A DNA stretch of 64,000 nucleotides from contig PTEX01000165.1 in NCBI GenBank assembly GCA_003342815.1, positions 1,565,122 to 1,629,121 of the forward strand, in the 5' to 3' direction. Under the pieces are notes generated by a model. It did not search any database. It worked only from the letters and a program-made list of their open reading frames with translations, and was not told the DNA's origin. This DNA comes from Eudromia elegans. Taxonomy: Eukaryota; Chordata; Aves; Tinamiformes; Tinamidae. The position numbers were made by a program, and so were the translations under genes. Each line of letters opens with the position of its first letter. Positions within the stretch are counted from its first letter, which is position 1. Shown here piece by piece: positions 47,701-60,700 of this stretch.

Positions 47701-48879
47701 TTGCAGTGATAGAGATTTCTCAGAAATGCTGGATTTCTAATTTTGGTATATGAGCTGGGGAGTGACGTTTGCCATTAAGCAGGGCAATGTTAGCCATCCT
47801 GCATCTCAAACTGATGACATTTTAGAATTTCCGTACTGGATGGGTGTTGGGAAAGAGGAAATATTTCTGAGGGTCCCTCATGCTAAGGTCTGATCTTGTG
47901 ATCACCCACTCATGTAAAAGAAGTTATTCATATAGGCGATGGGGTTATCTTGTCCACTCTATGTGATGCATTTAGTCTCAGTGCACTTCTACTAAACTCA
48001 AGAGGAAAAGTCTTTGTCTTGGCAAACATTTGGGAGGTCTGCTTCTAAATATTTCCTCCTCACCCTCTTTGGGAAAAGAAGCCCTTTCTTGGGGCAGACA
48101 ATAGCTGTTTGCTTTGCAGTGTCTCCATCTGCATGCATGTGCCCACCTGCATCTGTGTTATGCACAAGAGCACATTTTGGGAGCAGGCCACAAGCTTATC
48201 GGTGCTGCATTCGCTCTATAAATGCAAAGAGCCTGATTAACTCCAGTGGGATTACTCACACACATATAAATTTGCAGATTTCAGGGCCCAGTACCCCTCA
48301 TATAAGCACACACAAGCACAGGAGCAGAATAATTGTGCACAGCTGGAGACCAGTGGCTTCTCCCAGTGGAAGAAAATGGATACACTCGGATGGCAGCCGC
48401 AATGTGCTAGAAACATTCACACAATGCAAACAGATGGAAGCGGGTGAATTAACACTCGCTACTTTTGGACACTTCCTCCCCTGCTATTAATAGTTCCCCA
48501 GTTTGCATTAATGCACAGCATACGTGGAGTAGAAGTATCTGCTAGAAGTGCCTGAGGTAACAGTTCAGCCTTCTTTTGGGGGTATCAAAACAGTCTTTTA
48601 ACTCCCGTTGCTGCCTCTTCCTGTTAGAAGTGCCACCTTGGATACTGTGTGCGTATGGAATAGCGATGCCTGGGCTGGATGGGAAGGGGGTTATTGCTCT
48701 GCTGGGGAAGGGAGGATTTTTAGCCTGTTTTGGGGAGAAGCTGCTACCGAGCAGGGTGAGCAGCCTGGGGTTCAGCCAAGCGCAGGCGTTGCTGCTGGAT
48801 GGGGAAGCCCTGAGGTGCAGATGGAGGAGAGCCCAGGGGTTGCTTTGTACAAGTGCCCTTTTTAGAAGGGGAAACAAAA

Positions 48880-49735
48880 CCAAAGAGCAGAGCAAGGAGG
48901 GGCTTGTCCCAGCAGAGCCCCCGGCCCGCCCTGTGGGCACCATCTTGGCCCTCCACGCCAGGGGCCCCACAGGCAGCAGGAGACAAGCACAGCCCCTCAG
49001 GGCACAGGGTGGGCAGGGGAGGACGCCGGGGAACGGCCCGGGCCGGGCCCGCCCCTGGCCCCGGTCCNCGTTCCATGTCCGGCTCGGCCCCGCGCGGGGA
49101 CAATAACTCCTCACAGTGCCGCGGCCCGCCGTATGTCTGCGAGGAGCGGCCCCTCACCGCCGAGGAGAACGGGGGAGGAGGAGGCGGCGAGGCGGGCGCT
49201 GCGGGGGTGGGGGAACGCCGTGCGTGCGTGCGCGGAGCATTACGGCGCGCCCGGCTGCGCGGAGCCCCGGCAGCGCGGCCATGGCGGAGCGCCGCGCCTT
49301 CGCGCAGAAGATCAGCAGGTAGCGCGGAGCGGCGCCGCGGAGCGAGGGTGGGCAGGGCGCCGCGGGCCCCGGGCGGCCCCCGCCGGCACCCCCGGCTGGG
49401 CCGGGCCGGGCCCGGCGCTCTGCCGCTCGCTGCGTGCTGACAGGAGCCGGGCGGCGCCCGCGGGGAGCCGCCACAAAGGGGGGCGTGTGGCGGCCGGGCG
49501 GGTGTCATGTCCGCTCCCCTTCGGAGGGGAGAGGAGCCGCTTCGCGCAGCTCCCGGCGAACAAAGGCGGCCCCGGCCCCGCACAATGGGCGTCCCGGCGG
49601 CGCCGCCGCTTCCCCCGGTGCCGCTCCGCGGGCGCCCAGGCCGCGCCGTGGCCGGGCCGGAGCCTCTCCCAGCGCTTCCTCCCTCTCCTGCCGGGAAATG
49701 GAGACCGCTGCTCCCTCCCTGCCTTTCTGTGGAGC
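48880..49735 (+). promoter_or_regulatory. DOCK7: CpG-island promoter and 5' UTR of DOCK7
   Basis: Very GC-rich sequence with dense CpG surrounds the DOCK7 start codon at 49281 and extends into intron 1. Sp1-type GGGCGG/CCGCCC runs are frequent and no TATA box is evident. Long open frames here on both strands (for example 49133-50377) are products of GC-rich composition and cross the real splice donor. The transcription start site is not defined by sequence. Confidence 0.75.
49281..49318 (+). CDS. DOCK7: DOCK7 coding exon 1
   Basis: The start context is GCGGCCATGG, a good Kozak match. The coding part is 38 nt (12 codons plus AG) and ends at a GTAGCG donor, which is slightly off consensus but joins exon 2 in frame. 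Confidence 0.92.
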
Positions 49736-52700
49736 GGCTTGTTTGTGTTTGCACTGCTTTTCTTTATTTATTTGCTTGTTTGGGGGTGTGCAAGGGTGTT
49801 TGTAGTGCTTAGCATCTCTGTATTTTACCCATTTTTTAACAGAAGGGTTTGTATAGGAAATTGCCTTGCTAATGCCAAGTTTCTGCAGCAATCTCCAGCT
49901 GAGGCATTTTGGGCCCAGAGAGGAGCCACTGCTTGCAGGTGTGATCAGGTAGCCTTGGGTGTCTGTGGTGCCATGCTGAACTTTAGCTTGTGTTTCAGCC
50001 AGGCTCTCCTGGAAGCTCTGGGCAGCAGTAAAGCAGTGGTGTCTTCTAGACGTCGAGAGGAAAAGAGGAAGAACAGTAGGTGCAAGCAGATGCTGTTGCT
50101 GAGGCTATGCTGGAGAAGGACCGTCAAAAATAAAACAAAACCAGAGGAGCTATCTAGGAGGTGGAAGAGCAGCACCGATGCCACCCTGTTCTGGGGTGAA
50201 AATGTTGCTCTTTTCCTGTGGTTGTGTTCTGTCTTTGATGTGCACCAACCAAGGGCTGATAGAGCAGATCAAGGTCTCAGGAATGGGGAGAACTGGGTTT
50301 GCTGCCAGACCATTTTTTCCTGGTTTTTTGATTGTAGTCATAGCAATAGCCACACAAGAGACAAATATCAGCAGTAGGAACATAGGAGTTCTGCAACCCT
50401 GGCAGGAATTTAAATAAAATGTCTCTAGGGTCATTGCTGCTAGCGCTGATTTTCTTCAGCCTGTGTCAGGCATTAGCTCATGGCAATAAAATTATCGAGC
50501 ACTAGCACAGATTTATTATTTAGTAGGATAATAACAATGAGGATTGCAGTTGTGCTGCCTATGTGACGTACCTCCTGATCTAATTGGCTTGGTGCGTTTT
50601 CACACTAGCCAAGTGGCAGCAGCACATGCTTGGGTGCCGAGGTCTGTTGTTGACACTTTGGATTCATTTGTGGGGTGAACTGTTCATGCACGCTGTGCTT
50701 GTGGAAGGGCTGGGTGGGTAATGTGCAATGGTGTCTCCTCATGGAACAGAACTGCTGCCCCTTCTCCAGCTCCCCCCGCCTCTTTTTATTTTTACATTTA
50801 TTTTTAAGTGTTGTATTTCTGTCTGAGGTTTCTGAAACAGTAAAACATGTAGTGTTGTACAGTTTTCTGAGAAATCTTAGCATTGTGCTTCATGGATTGC
50901 ACATCCTTGCTATTTAGAAGCAAAAAAGAAAAAAAAAATAGATCTACCTAGAGATGTTCAGGCTGAGCAGTAGCCCTTCTCATACTGATACAGAATATGC
51001 TGCTCTGAATGTTGCTGTTTCAAAGGATCAGACAGATTCAGCTCTGGTTGCAAGCAAGCAGGATACGGGAAGTCCCAGGAGTTGTGTTGGAGGCTTCTGG
51101 AAGCCCTCCCCACTTCCATTGTTTGAAGAAGAATAGACCCATCGCATTTTCACACTCTGCCCTCCGGTTTGGCTTACTCATAGGGTTAGACTAATTTGTC
51201 TTATTCACAGGAAATAGTCATGTTACTCTACCCTGGGCTCAGAGTGTGCAACTCAAACCTACTACGGTAAATTATTTTAAAACCTGCCTGCTGAAGAACC
51301 ATGATTTACTAAGCTGGGTGTCACGGAAGCAGTTAAGCAAGCGAAAAGTGAGGTCAGCTGCTCTTTTTCTTAGAAAGATCACTTACGTATTTTCTCACAG
51401 CACTGATTTATTATCTGTGCTTTCTTCAACCAGTGTGGTGCACCTCAAGGATGTATATGGGAATCTGGTACCATGTGGTGTCTGTTTATTACTACAGGAG
51501 TATTTAAATACTGAGAATAGCAGCTATGAGTGACTGCTACAGCTGTTCCAAAAAATCCTTGGAAGGCTGACTGTTACGAATTGTCTTTCTGACCACGCCA
51601 TGCCAAGCCACTCTTTTACTGGAAGGCCTCAAATGAGAACAGAGATTTAGCCTGAACCTTGGCCATCAGAAGTACTTAATAGTTTTTCTTAAACCCCTCA
51701 GATGAAATTTTGAGTTAAAAATATGATATTGGGTTAAACAATATTCCAATTTTGCCTGGAATTGCAAATTTTTAATTAAAGATATCCTAGTAATAAATTT
51801 TTCATTAAACTTTATTGGAAAATGTCCTGTTGGAACATGACAGTGCTTCTGCAACTACTTATATGCTACTGTTTCCATTTCTGTGTAGGAACAGATTTTT
51901 TTTCTGTATAGCACCTTTTTTTCAGCTCTGTGGTGTTTGGGAGACTAGAGAGGAGTTGGGAGGTGGGATTCATGCCAGCAAAGTAAAAGTTCATGCATTA
52001 ATAAAAGTCTTCAGTTGGATTGTCACTGTTTTCAATGTGTCTTTCCTTCAAAAGTGTTTTGCTCTTCCTTCTCCTAGTATTAAACAAGATCCTTCTGACC
52101 TGGAATAGCATCTCTGTCACACACTCACAGTTTTCCGATGTATTTCAGCCTGACCCAAAGGCCCCTATGTGGTTCTTACAACCAATTGATACTCTTGTGC
52201 TGAGAAATTTGTGTTTCCTGTCTCTGTGGAGTCTGGAGGAAATTGTCTTGCTCTTGTGAGGCTGGTCTCTTCTCTCCAGATGCTCCAGTGTGAACGAGAA
52301 CCCCGTAGTTTCATGAAGGTTTGTCCCTCCCTGGGGCTTCTGGCAGAGTCCTTGGTAGAGGCTGAAGCTCCCTTACACTGATAGGTAGTGTAAAAAAAGC
52401 CTTGGGAAGGCTAAATTCATATTTCTCTTTACTTAGAGCCTTTTACATTGCCTGAATGACAGGTCAGGGAGACTGATGGACGCCTTTCTCCTGCCTCGAT
52501 GTGAACAGGTGTAGCATGAAATCTGCCTGCATTGAAACCCATGACAAAGTTGCCCCTTGCTTCTAAGCCCTGTGTTATAGATGTGGTGGTCACTGCAGTG
52601 TGTTCATCACAGTTCAGTCTCTGCACTCAGTTGCCTTTTGCAGTGGTAAAACATGCTCACAGATAACTGAAAGTATTTTTAACAAAAACTTCAGAGCGAC

Positions 52701-55700
52701 TTCCTCCTGTTCTCCAAAAATCGTGCTCAGTGTTGCCTGTAGCTGCTCAGCCTTTGAGGCTGTCTCGTCCTTGAGTCAGCAATACTCCAGAAAGCTTAAG
52801 AAAATCCCCAACTGCTCCATGCGAGTCTGGAGGTAGAGAGAATGGTTCATCTCCAAGGCTCTGCTACAAAGCTGCTGCTTTGTACGTGGCTCTGTTTGGC
52901 TGTTTTTAGTGTGAAATGTGGCTGCTCATCCCTGATGGATGTAGGCCTGTGGTGGTTTTGACAGTAAGGTACCCTTGGAGCTTATTCCCTTCGCTGCAGG
53001 CTAGGGGTGAAACCTTCAGTCTTAGTATTTGAATATTATCAGAGTAGACAACAGAAAAAATCTATTGTGTTCTGTTTTGATCCGTGGTAAAGAGATCATG
53101 TTTGTTGCTTGTCTTCTGTGCTAATCACCCACGCACATGTATCCTGCATCAATCAGGATCAGACTGGGTATTGCCTCAGCTTTAGGTTGTAAATCAAATC
53201 CATTTCATTCAGAGGGAAATGCATTCTCTCCAAAAGAAATAAGATTTCAGGTTTTGGAGGGAAACTCCATCTAGTACTCGAGGTCCAAGTTACAGTGACT
53301 GTAGCCCAAGATGGGAGCTCTTGCTTGACTCTGGTCCCTCCTCTGTAGCATTTTTGACTAAAGTAAAATGGATTTAGTTGCTGATGTGCAAAACTGTACA
53401 CAAGCGCGCTGGCTGGGCAAAGAAGGATACTTTCACTTTAAAAAATATAATCTATTTAAAGACAATATTCTCTGCTGTTCAGAGAGAACAAGCTGCTTTG
53501 CTATGGCTTGGCACAGACGCCTTACTGTACAAGGCAGCCTTTCTCAAGAGGCAGAGGCTCACTGAATGTGACACGCAAATGAAGAACAGGCAGCAGTAAC
53601 AGTTCTGAAACTAATGTGATGGGAAGAAACAAACATTTTGCATGACTGTCTTCAAAATAGAGGCTATGCAAAAGAAATCCTTCTTCAGACTGCTTGAAAA
53701 AGTTGAAATGTGTCCTATTAGATGAATCTAAGAAAAACTTGATATATTTAGAGTGAAAAGTGCTGGCTATGGCTGCTTGGCAGTCAACTAGAACTAAGTT
53801 GTACTAAGGCAGAAATATGAGATGAAAACCATAGTTAGGTTTTCTTGAACAAAAATAATCATTTCTATTTGAACTAGATGGTGTAGATGACAAGTCTTTA
53901 TGTCATCACTCACATTTTCTGTGAAAGATAAGAGTTCATTACCTTTTGTGATATAACAGGATGTGTCTGAGTGTCTTTCCTTCAGAAAGCAAAAAGAACA
54001 AATATTTTCTTTTTGTTTATTTGTTTGTTTTAAAAAAGGGAAGGATTTTTGGTTTTGGCAGAGAGCAAACCACATAGAGTCAGAAATGGTTCTTGTAAGG
54101 AAGGAATAGTAAGGAAATGTAAAAGTAAAGCAAATGTTTTCATTATTTTTATTTGTAGTTCAGAGTACTTTAAAAAATGGCCAGTCTTGTTTTTCTTCAA
54201 AAGCCAATTTCATGGGCATTAATTTCAAATACTTTGGCTTTTTGTGTGTGTGAATCACATGAGCACGCAGTAATTAACCAGTGAAGAAGATCAGAAAGGA
54301 GGTTAGGAAGTTACAAGGAGAGATATACTTTAAACACAGACATTCTTGTGATGGTGCACTGTTATTAACTGACGTGTTTGCCTAAAAATCCCAGGTTACG
54401 TATTGAGTATCAGATGGCTATTAAAGAGCCATTTTTTTTGTTTGGCCTTTTAATTATCAAGAGCTTTAATGTCAGTTCTGTTCTGCATTTTTTTTTTTTT
54501 TTTTTCTTGATTGGAGAGTGTTTTGATGTGTGTATATATAATTTCTTGCTGTTTGGGTTTGCTATAATACATTTTTTAACCTAAGCTGGTATAGAAGGTG
54601 TATCTTCTAATCATGATGTAAGTAATGTTCAGGGTTGTAATGCAGTATGGTCTTGCTTGTCATGGGTAGGTGGCACTCATATGGCTTTTGGGAATAGAGG
54701 AGAAGGCAAATGTGTGCAAGTGCATTATCAGTTGCAGGAAAAAATGTGAGCCTCTGTGGTTAAGTTGTAAAAATGTCCTAGAATTTGTCAAGATGTTTTC
54801 TCAATAGGAAAACACACACCTGGTTCTACAGTGAGCTGGTCAAATCTCATCTGGAATGAGTGATCAAAATGAAGGAAAACATGCAGAGAACCATTAGGAT
54901 GACCAAGAGAACAGAGAGTTTCTTAAGATCTGCCCTTGCCTGCCCTGCAGAAGGCAGGCTGGGAGGAGGGGGTGCTCCTTATTTTAGCTAGTACATTAAA
55001 AGTAGGGAGGAGAGGTTGTCCAGCTTTGACTTCCTGCTGTAGTCCTGCAGGAAAACTTGCGATAGCAGGTGATGTTATTATATTAATGGGTCAATAAGAT
55101 AGAGCAGCTTTTAATATGTAGCATGTGGTAAGAGATGATGGTGGCCAGTGCCACCCTTTTGTTTTACTATTTTCCCCTGCCTACATCAAATGATCTGTGC
55201 AATAGTTTTCATGTGAACTCAGAGTGCTCCTGAGCAACACTCGAGTTGTATCGTTGAGCTCCCTTCTGCTTCAGGTTGGGTAGAGCTCATTGTAGCTGGA
55301 GTGCAGGATGCGTTATCGGCTGCACTCCAAATACAACAAAGCTCCCAGCCACTACAGAGCCGTGTGGCTGAGGCAGCGTGCAGAAGGAGGAGGGTTCTGG
55401 AGAGTATCACAAGGAATGGGATCCCAAACATGTAGCAAGTTTTTAAAGAGCCAGCACAAGGCAGGAGGAGCAGCATTGAGTAATGTGGCGAGGCATCAGC
55501 TGTGGTTTCCCTGTTGAGAGATTTCCTTTTCTCTCTGTACTTTCCATCTGGAAACAATGCATGTCCCTCAGACTGGGAAAAGATTTTTAAATTTTCCTGT
55601 GTTGCATTCCATGGCTAATTGTAGATTCTGGTATTTCATACCAGTCATGCAAGGAAGACTTCTCCAATGGGTATTGTCAGGAATTACACAAAACATCTGC

Positions 55701-57722
55701 TGAGGAAGAGATCGGGTTTAAAGCAGAGATCATCTGCAACCTGAAGCGAGCACTTAAATCTCACCAGCCACAGATGCACAATGTTTTTCATGCTAGTGAG
55801 CCATTTTATTACATTCCAAACTTTTCTGTAAATGTTAGGAGCATACATGGTTTGTTCCTGTGTTTGCCTGTTCATGAGTGTGGGACTGTGCATGGTGCGA
55901 CGAACAGGGAGATGGTTCTTTTGAGGATGAACAGGCAGCCTCAGTGTCTTCTGTAGCCAGCAGGAGTGGTTGGTATGCTCTCAGAAGCCACCCTCCAGAA
56001 GTGAAAACAGTCTCATGTGGATAAAGGCAAGCATAAAGTAAATGACTTCTTGTGGCCACAACAAATAGAACATTTTCTTTCCTTCTGCAGTCCACTGTTT
56101 TAAAAGACAAAATAATGCTGCGTCTAGCTAGCCTTACTCCCATCCTCTGGCCCAAGGAAACATCTGCTCTCCATTGCAGGTTTGGTTATTCTAGCTAGTT
56201 CCCTTTTGTAGGTTTCTTCCATCTCTTGAGTATCAGCTGCCTCCACCTGCTCCCATTCCTGTCCACCAATGTTGACTGTCATAGAAGTCCCTAAGCTAGG
56301 AGCTGTCCCGTACACACTGGTTGTCCTCCCTTTGGGGCAGGGCCTCTGTTCTGTGTCTGGGAGAGAAGCTGGAACAAAATGCTGCAGTGTCGTGACGGCC
56401 ATTTGGGGGTAGATTTGGGATTAATGAACTTGAGGTTCACTTTTGGAGAAGAGCACTTCCACATTACATAGGCTGTGTTGACTAGGGCTAGTCAGCAGCT
56501 TTTCCTCAAAATGTCTTTTTTTTTAATGCTAGGAAGAGTCTGTGCTCTGGTTTTGCTTTTGGAGTAAGTGCCTTTCCATCACACTTGAGAACCTGACTGT
56601 CCCGACTCCACTGCTGAGTTGAACTGCAGCTTAGCAGTAAGTTGCAGTGAAGCCCTGGAGATGCTTGTGTTTGGCTTTGACCCCCTGGCTGCTTGTTAAG
56701 GCAGTCTTTGGCTATTGACTATTTTCCCCTCTGATGTGTCTGTTCCTGTGCTAAGGCCTTCCTGTGGTGGGCTCACCTAACTATTGCATGTTTAGGGCTT
56801 TTCTGTGACAATCTGGCTTCTGAGAGAAAATAAAAAGCACTGTACACAAGAGGGGTACAGTATGTGTATCACCCAGTAGGTGTGGTAGAAATAATGTATG
56901 TTTTTCCTTACCCTTTGGTGGGATTTCTCTCAAAGGAAGCACTATGCCCTGCTAGTCAGTGCGTTACATGTCTCCTCTGCTGGTTACCATGATCCTTGGG
57001 CTACCTTTTGTTTGACGCAGGAATTGGGTCTTTGTTCCGACCTAGCCAGTTGTTTTTCATGTGTCATTCCCTAGACATTTCATCTCACTCTGTGTAGGAC
57101 TATTTCTCTGGCTCTGAGCTGGGTGTTGAAGGGGTTGGCTGCTAGGTGCAAAGTGGCTGCCAGTGCTCATCTCTGTGTCTACAGAAAGCAAAAATAGGCA
57201 AGAGAGGAAAATGAGAGAGCAGAGCACAAGAACAGATGTGTGACCAGGCTTGAAACTGCTGTGGGGTGTGGACAGTGCTAGAGGAGATCTTTTAGTAAAA
57301 ACTGGATGAAACCTGCTGGGAACAAGTTTATTTGTGCTTAGCATCACATTGCTGCATCTCTACACAAAGGAACAATTCATAAAAGGTTTTTTTTAAAAAA
57401 AGGAATTGCTGTTAAGAATATGTAATGTAGCCTTTCAAGAAATTGTGACTGTCTGGGATTTTAATATATGTAGTCTGTTCTTGTGGGCCTTTAACACCTG
57501 TGTTTGAACCAGCCCTCTAAGTATGTGATTTTATGTCAACAGATTGAAGACTGTTTGATATATTGCCTTCATTTTAACTGTTTTACAGAGATAAGATTGT
57601 CCCTGTCTCATTTCAGAACTGTAGCTGCGGAAGTCAGGAAGCAGATCTCAGGGCAGTATGGAGGATCTCCCCAGCTCCTCAAAAACCTCAACATTGGAGG
57701 CAGCGTTTCTCATCACACAACT
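49281..57722 (+). CDS. DOCK7: DOCK7, dedicator of cytokinesis 7, first two coding exons (partial, 3' end outside window)
   Basis: DOCK7 is a large (about 2,100-residue) guanine nucleotide exchange factor for Rac1 and Cdc42, acting in axon formation and neuronal migration. Only its N terminus lies here. Exon 1 (49281-49318) encodes [12 protein letters not shown] plus two bases, and exon 2 (57617-57722) completes R13 and continues [20 protein letters not shown], ending at residue 48 (SHHTT). This agrees with the human DOCK7 N terminus as I recall it, with few changes (for example GGS where human has VGN near residue 41). The catalytic DHR2 and membrane-binding DHR1 regions are beyond the window. 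In mammals ANGPTL3 lies inside a DOCK7 intron; it is not seen here. DOCK6 and DOCK8 are less likely because of the exact [19 protein letters not shown] match. Confidence 0.93.
49319..57616 (+). other. DOCK7: DOCK7 intron 1
   Basis: This 8.3 kb intron has no second gene that I recognise. It holds a strong miRNA-like hairpin at 55273-55352, a T run at about 54488-54505, and a region at 54830-54960 that faintly resembles an old CR1 fragment. Confidence 0.65.
55273..55352 (+). other. Long imperfect hairpin, miRNA-precursor-like
   Basis: The left arm (55273-55305) pairs with the right arm (55321-55352) across a 15-nt loop. The stem begins at the loop with nine perfect pairs (TGGAGTGCA opposite TGCACTCCA), then continues through TTGTA/TACAA, AGCT/AGCT and GG-TGGG/CCCA-CC blocks with small internal loops. 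Size and shape fit a pre-miRNA or a small inverted-repeat transposon. I do not recognise the mature sequence as a known miRNA. Confidence 0.45.
57617..57722 (+). CDS. DOCK7: DOCK7 coding exon 2
   Basis: It is 106 nt. The acceptor is CATTTCAG and the donor GTAAGT. It encodes residues 13-48 ([20 protein letters not shown] then [15 protein letters not shown]). The next DOCK7 exon was not found before the window ends. Confidence 0.95.
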
Positions 57723-60700
57723 GTAAGTAGTAGCTGGAGCATAGAAGTAAGAAAAGGTGTGGATAGTTATTTTGATTATAGTCTGTAAGAGAATTACAAT
57801 GTTTGTTTACATTCGGAGGGATTATTGACCTAAGCAGCACTGATAACTCTAAGGTAAATAATTCTGTGCAGGAAAAGCTAATTTAATGGTCTTTATTTTG
57901 CAAATAAGTTGCTGTAGCTGAGTGTTTATGTTCCTGTTGAATCTTTGTATGGTATTATGCCTCCTCAGATGATATTGTAGTTCTGTTTATTAAAGAAAGG
58001 CTGGACTGGACATTGAACTCCATGTGCGTGTTTGATTCTGCCTATGAAGAGATCTTTGTAAGCTTTCACCTTTTAGGTAGCTGGGGTTTTTTTGTTTTGT
58101 TTTTCTTGGACATAGTCATTGAGGATAGAATCTGGTAGATGCTGTGAAGCTCTTCTTTTTAAAAATTAGTGTAAATGGGTTTTTTTGAGCGCAGCTTCTC
58201 AGTGATTTTCAGAATACATTCATTTTGGTATAAATTTCAAGAGTTCAGCAAACTTTTTCAGGCTGGAACTATATCTTTCGAGATGTTGCTTTGATTTGTT
58301 GTTGGCTGTTTGAGTTATAGCATTTTTTTTTTTTTTAGTCATCAATGTCAAAATAAATATATTGCATCCTGCCCTCTTTGAAGTGGTTAAGTTAGATCAG
58401 GTGGTACTGAAAATATGCCTCAAGTGTGACACTCTGTATTGAGAATACAGGGCTTCTTCCTTTGTTTTGCAGCAGGGTCCTGTAGAATTTTATCTCTTCC
58501 TATCTACTGTGTTGTCCCATTAAAGCTTCTGCATACAGAGAAGCAATGCCCCCATAGAGCTTGTGTGATCTCAAAAAGGATCTTGAAGACAAAGTTGACC
58601 CCTAGCTTAGAACGCTGACTTAGCTGCAGGCCAAAAGTTAATCTTTAAGGAGCTACATCTGAGCTGAAATCACTGGTGAATGAAAAGGGCTGGAATTTGG
58701 GTCGTTTTGCTGGACATCAGCTGTGTGACTGCAAGGAGAGCCTAAGGTTGGCTTTGTTAGGTGCAGCCTTAGTGCTGAGTGAGCATGAAGGAGGAGAGGT
58801 TAATAAGAGTGGTGTGTCCAGAGCTAATATTTTATTGCAACAGTCTCTGTAGGAGTGTGAAATGATAATGCAAAACCCTGACTTGGTGGTTCTGTAAGAA
58901 CTTTTGCATAATCCAGTATTAGGTCATAGAGAAAGACCTCTGCTATTAGGAGCTTAAGATTGGATGGAGCATTGGATCATTGCATCTGCATCCCTGCAGC
59001 AGTGAGAGAGAACTGAGGAATAGAGGCCTCCTTTTGAAGGACCCATTGTATGTCCATCCCACAAGCTTCTGTGCCTCACAGGTCTCGCAAACGGTCTCAT
59101 GTTGCAACAAGTTAGGTTAGTTTTCCTTCTACTCCCCATTATTTTTCTAAAATATGATTTCTTCTGTACACCTCCTGAGCTACTCTTCAGACAGCCATGT
59201 TTTTGGTAACTTTACCCGCCAGGCTCACTTGTCTCACCTCTTTTCAGTATGAATTTTATCTTTCACTTTTTATTTGTAAGGTTTTCTATTGTGCTGTAAT
59301 CAAAATATTCATACTGAAAGCTTCAGTCCTGTGGAGCTACTGCATATGTCCTGCCGAATGTAGGATCTGGGCCTTGCAGAGGTATTTTCTTGATATGAAT
59401 ACAATTTTTGTCTCTCATTTATTGAGTTCTTGTATCTCTCATTATCCTGTTGCTGTTGTGTTTTCAAGCAGATCCATGCAAGAATATATAAAAATTCTAG
59501 AAGAGGTCATGGTGACTGGGAGAAAGCTCTGAGCCTTCCCTATCAAACTGCATTTCATGTTGGTTGACAGGATTAGCTGTTAGTTTGTCGTATTAGATTC
59601 TATGCTGAGCAGAGATGCTTTTCAGAAGTATGATTAATGTGAAGTGATAGTTTGTAGAAGATAGTCTATAGCAAAAATATGTTTAGGCAAGTCGTGAGTC
59701 TCTGTCCAGAGACTGCATAATATGGCAGAGATTTCTTTGCAAAGAGTTTTGGGTTAATTTCTCTCCCTAAGGCATGCATCAAAATCTGCTGTGCCTGTCT
59801 GTCCTGGTTTGGTAACAAATGTTATATCGATACAAAGCATTACTGCTGTTAAACTGAAATAGATGCTCACTCTGGAAAAGTTCATTAGTTTGTGTGTCAT
59901 GACACTGTCAGAGAGAATAAAATTGAGGGTCCTGAGCCTGTATGGTTGTTTTATTTAACCGCAATGACTCGCAAGCCTTGAGCAGGATGCGTGGTGCATA
60001 GTTTAAATAGTAAATTTAACCTAAGATTTATGGATATCTTAACAATGCAGTATGAATAGGTGTCATTTAAGTATCATCTGAGTAGCTGCATAATGGCAGC
60101 AAGTTGTACGGCTGAACCTGAAGGATGGAACTGGAAAACATTTTAATAATAGTCCTGGGGATGTGGTTTCTCCTGTCCAAAACATCTTGCTCATGTTATT
60201 TGCATAGATAGTTGTGATCCAGATAAGGGTATGTTGTTCCCTCTGTGTTGACTAACAGTAGCAGCTTTTGGTAATTATTCTGAAAGTTCCATGATGTGCA
60301 GTCTGCAGTGGGTGTTTTTCTGTAAAAAAAGGTGTTCTTCTGTGAAAATGTGAATGAAAAGCCGCACTTGGTTGGTCTTTTGTTTCTCATCAACTTACGA
60401 GCAATATGGAGACTTTTTGCAATCAACAGACTTGTATAGGATAAATGAGAAAAAGAAACAAAAAAACCAAACCCTGTTAGCTGAACTTTAACAAGTCTCT
60501 TTCGTTTTATTTCACAAGACATGGAGAAAATGCTGCTAGTAAGGTTTCTATTTTATATTAGGTAGAGCTGGAGAGAAGACACTGCTTTCAAATGACAGTA
60601 CAGGAACGTGGCTGTTTATTGCCCTTAGTCTCCTCCCTGCTGCGACTTTCAGAGCAGCTGATTTGAATTGTACGTTCTTCTAACTACAACTCAAGGTCCA

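Larger units (their letters stand above)
41831..48870. other. Gene-free DNA between the ATG4C and DOCK7 promoters
   Basis: No exon, RNA gene or clear repeat was recognised in these 7 kb. A 17-A run with one N call lies at about 42278-42295. Two CTCF-like motifs flank the left half (41887-41905 and 44714-44728). Frames at 46551-47518 show no domain I can name, although fragments there have protein-like composition and could be remains of an old mobile element. Confidence 0.55.

Noticed and set aside
48744..49754. 336-residue minus-strand open frame
   Set aside because: It lies antisense to the DOCK7 promoter and exon 1 in very GC-rich sequence and is low complexity. Its length follows from few stop codons at high GC.
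49133..50377. 414-residue open frame across the DOCK7 CpG island
   Set aside because: It begins upstream of the DOCK7 ATG in another frame, crosses the exon 1 donor and is arginine/alanine/proline-rich, as expected from GC-rich noncoding DNA. No domain is recognisable.
54830..54960. Possible ancient CR1 body fragment
   Set aside because: A few phrases (CAGAGAACCATTAGGATGAC) loosely recall the CR1 3' coding-end region, but similarity is too weak to call by eye and no 3' tail follows.
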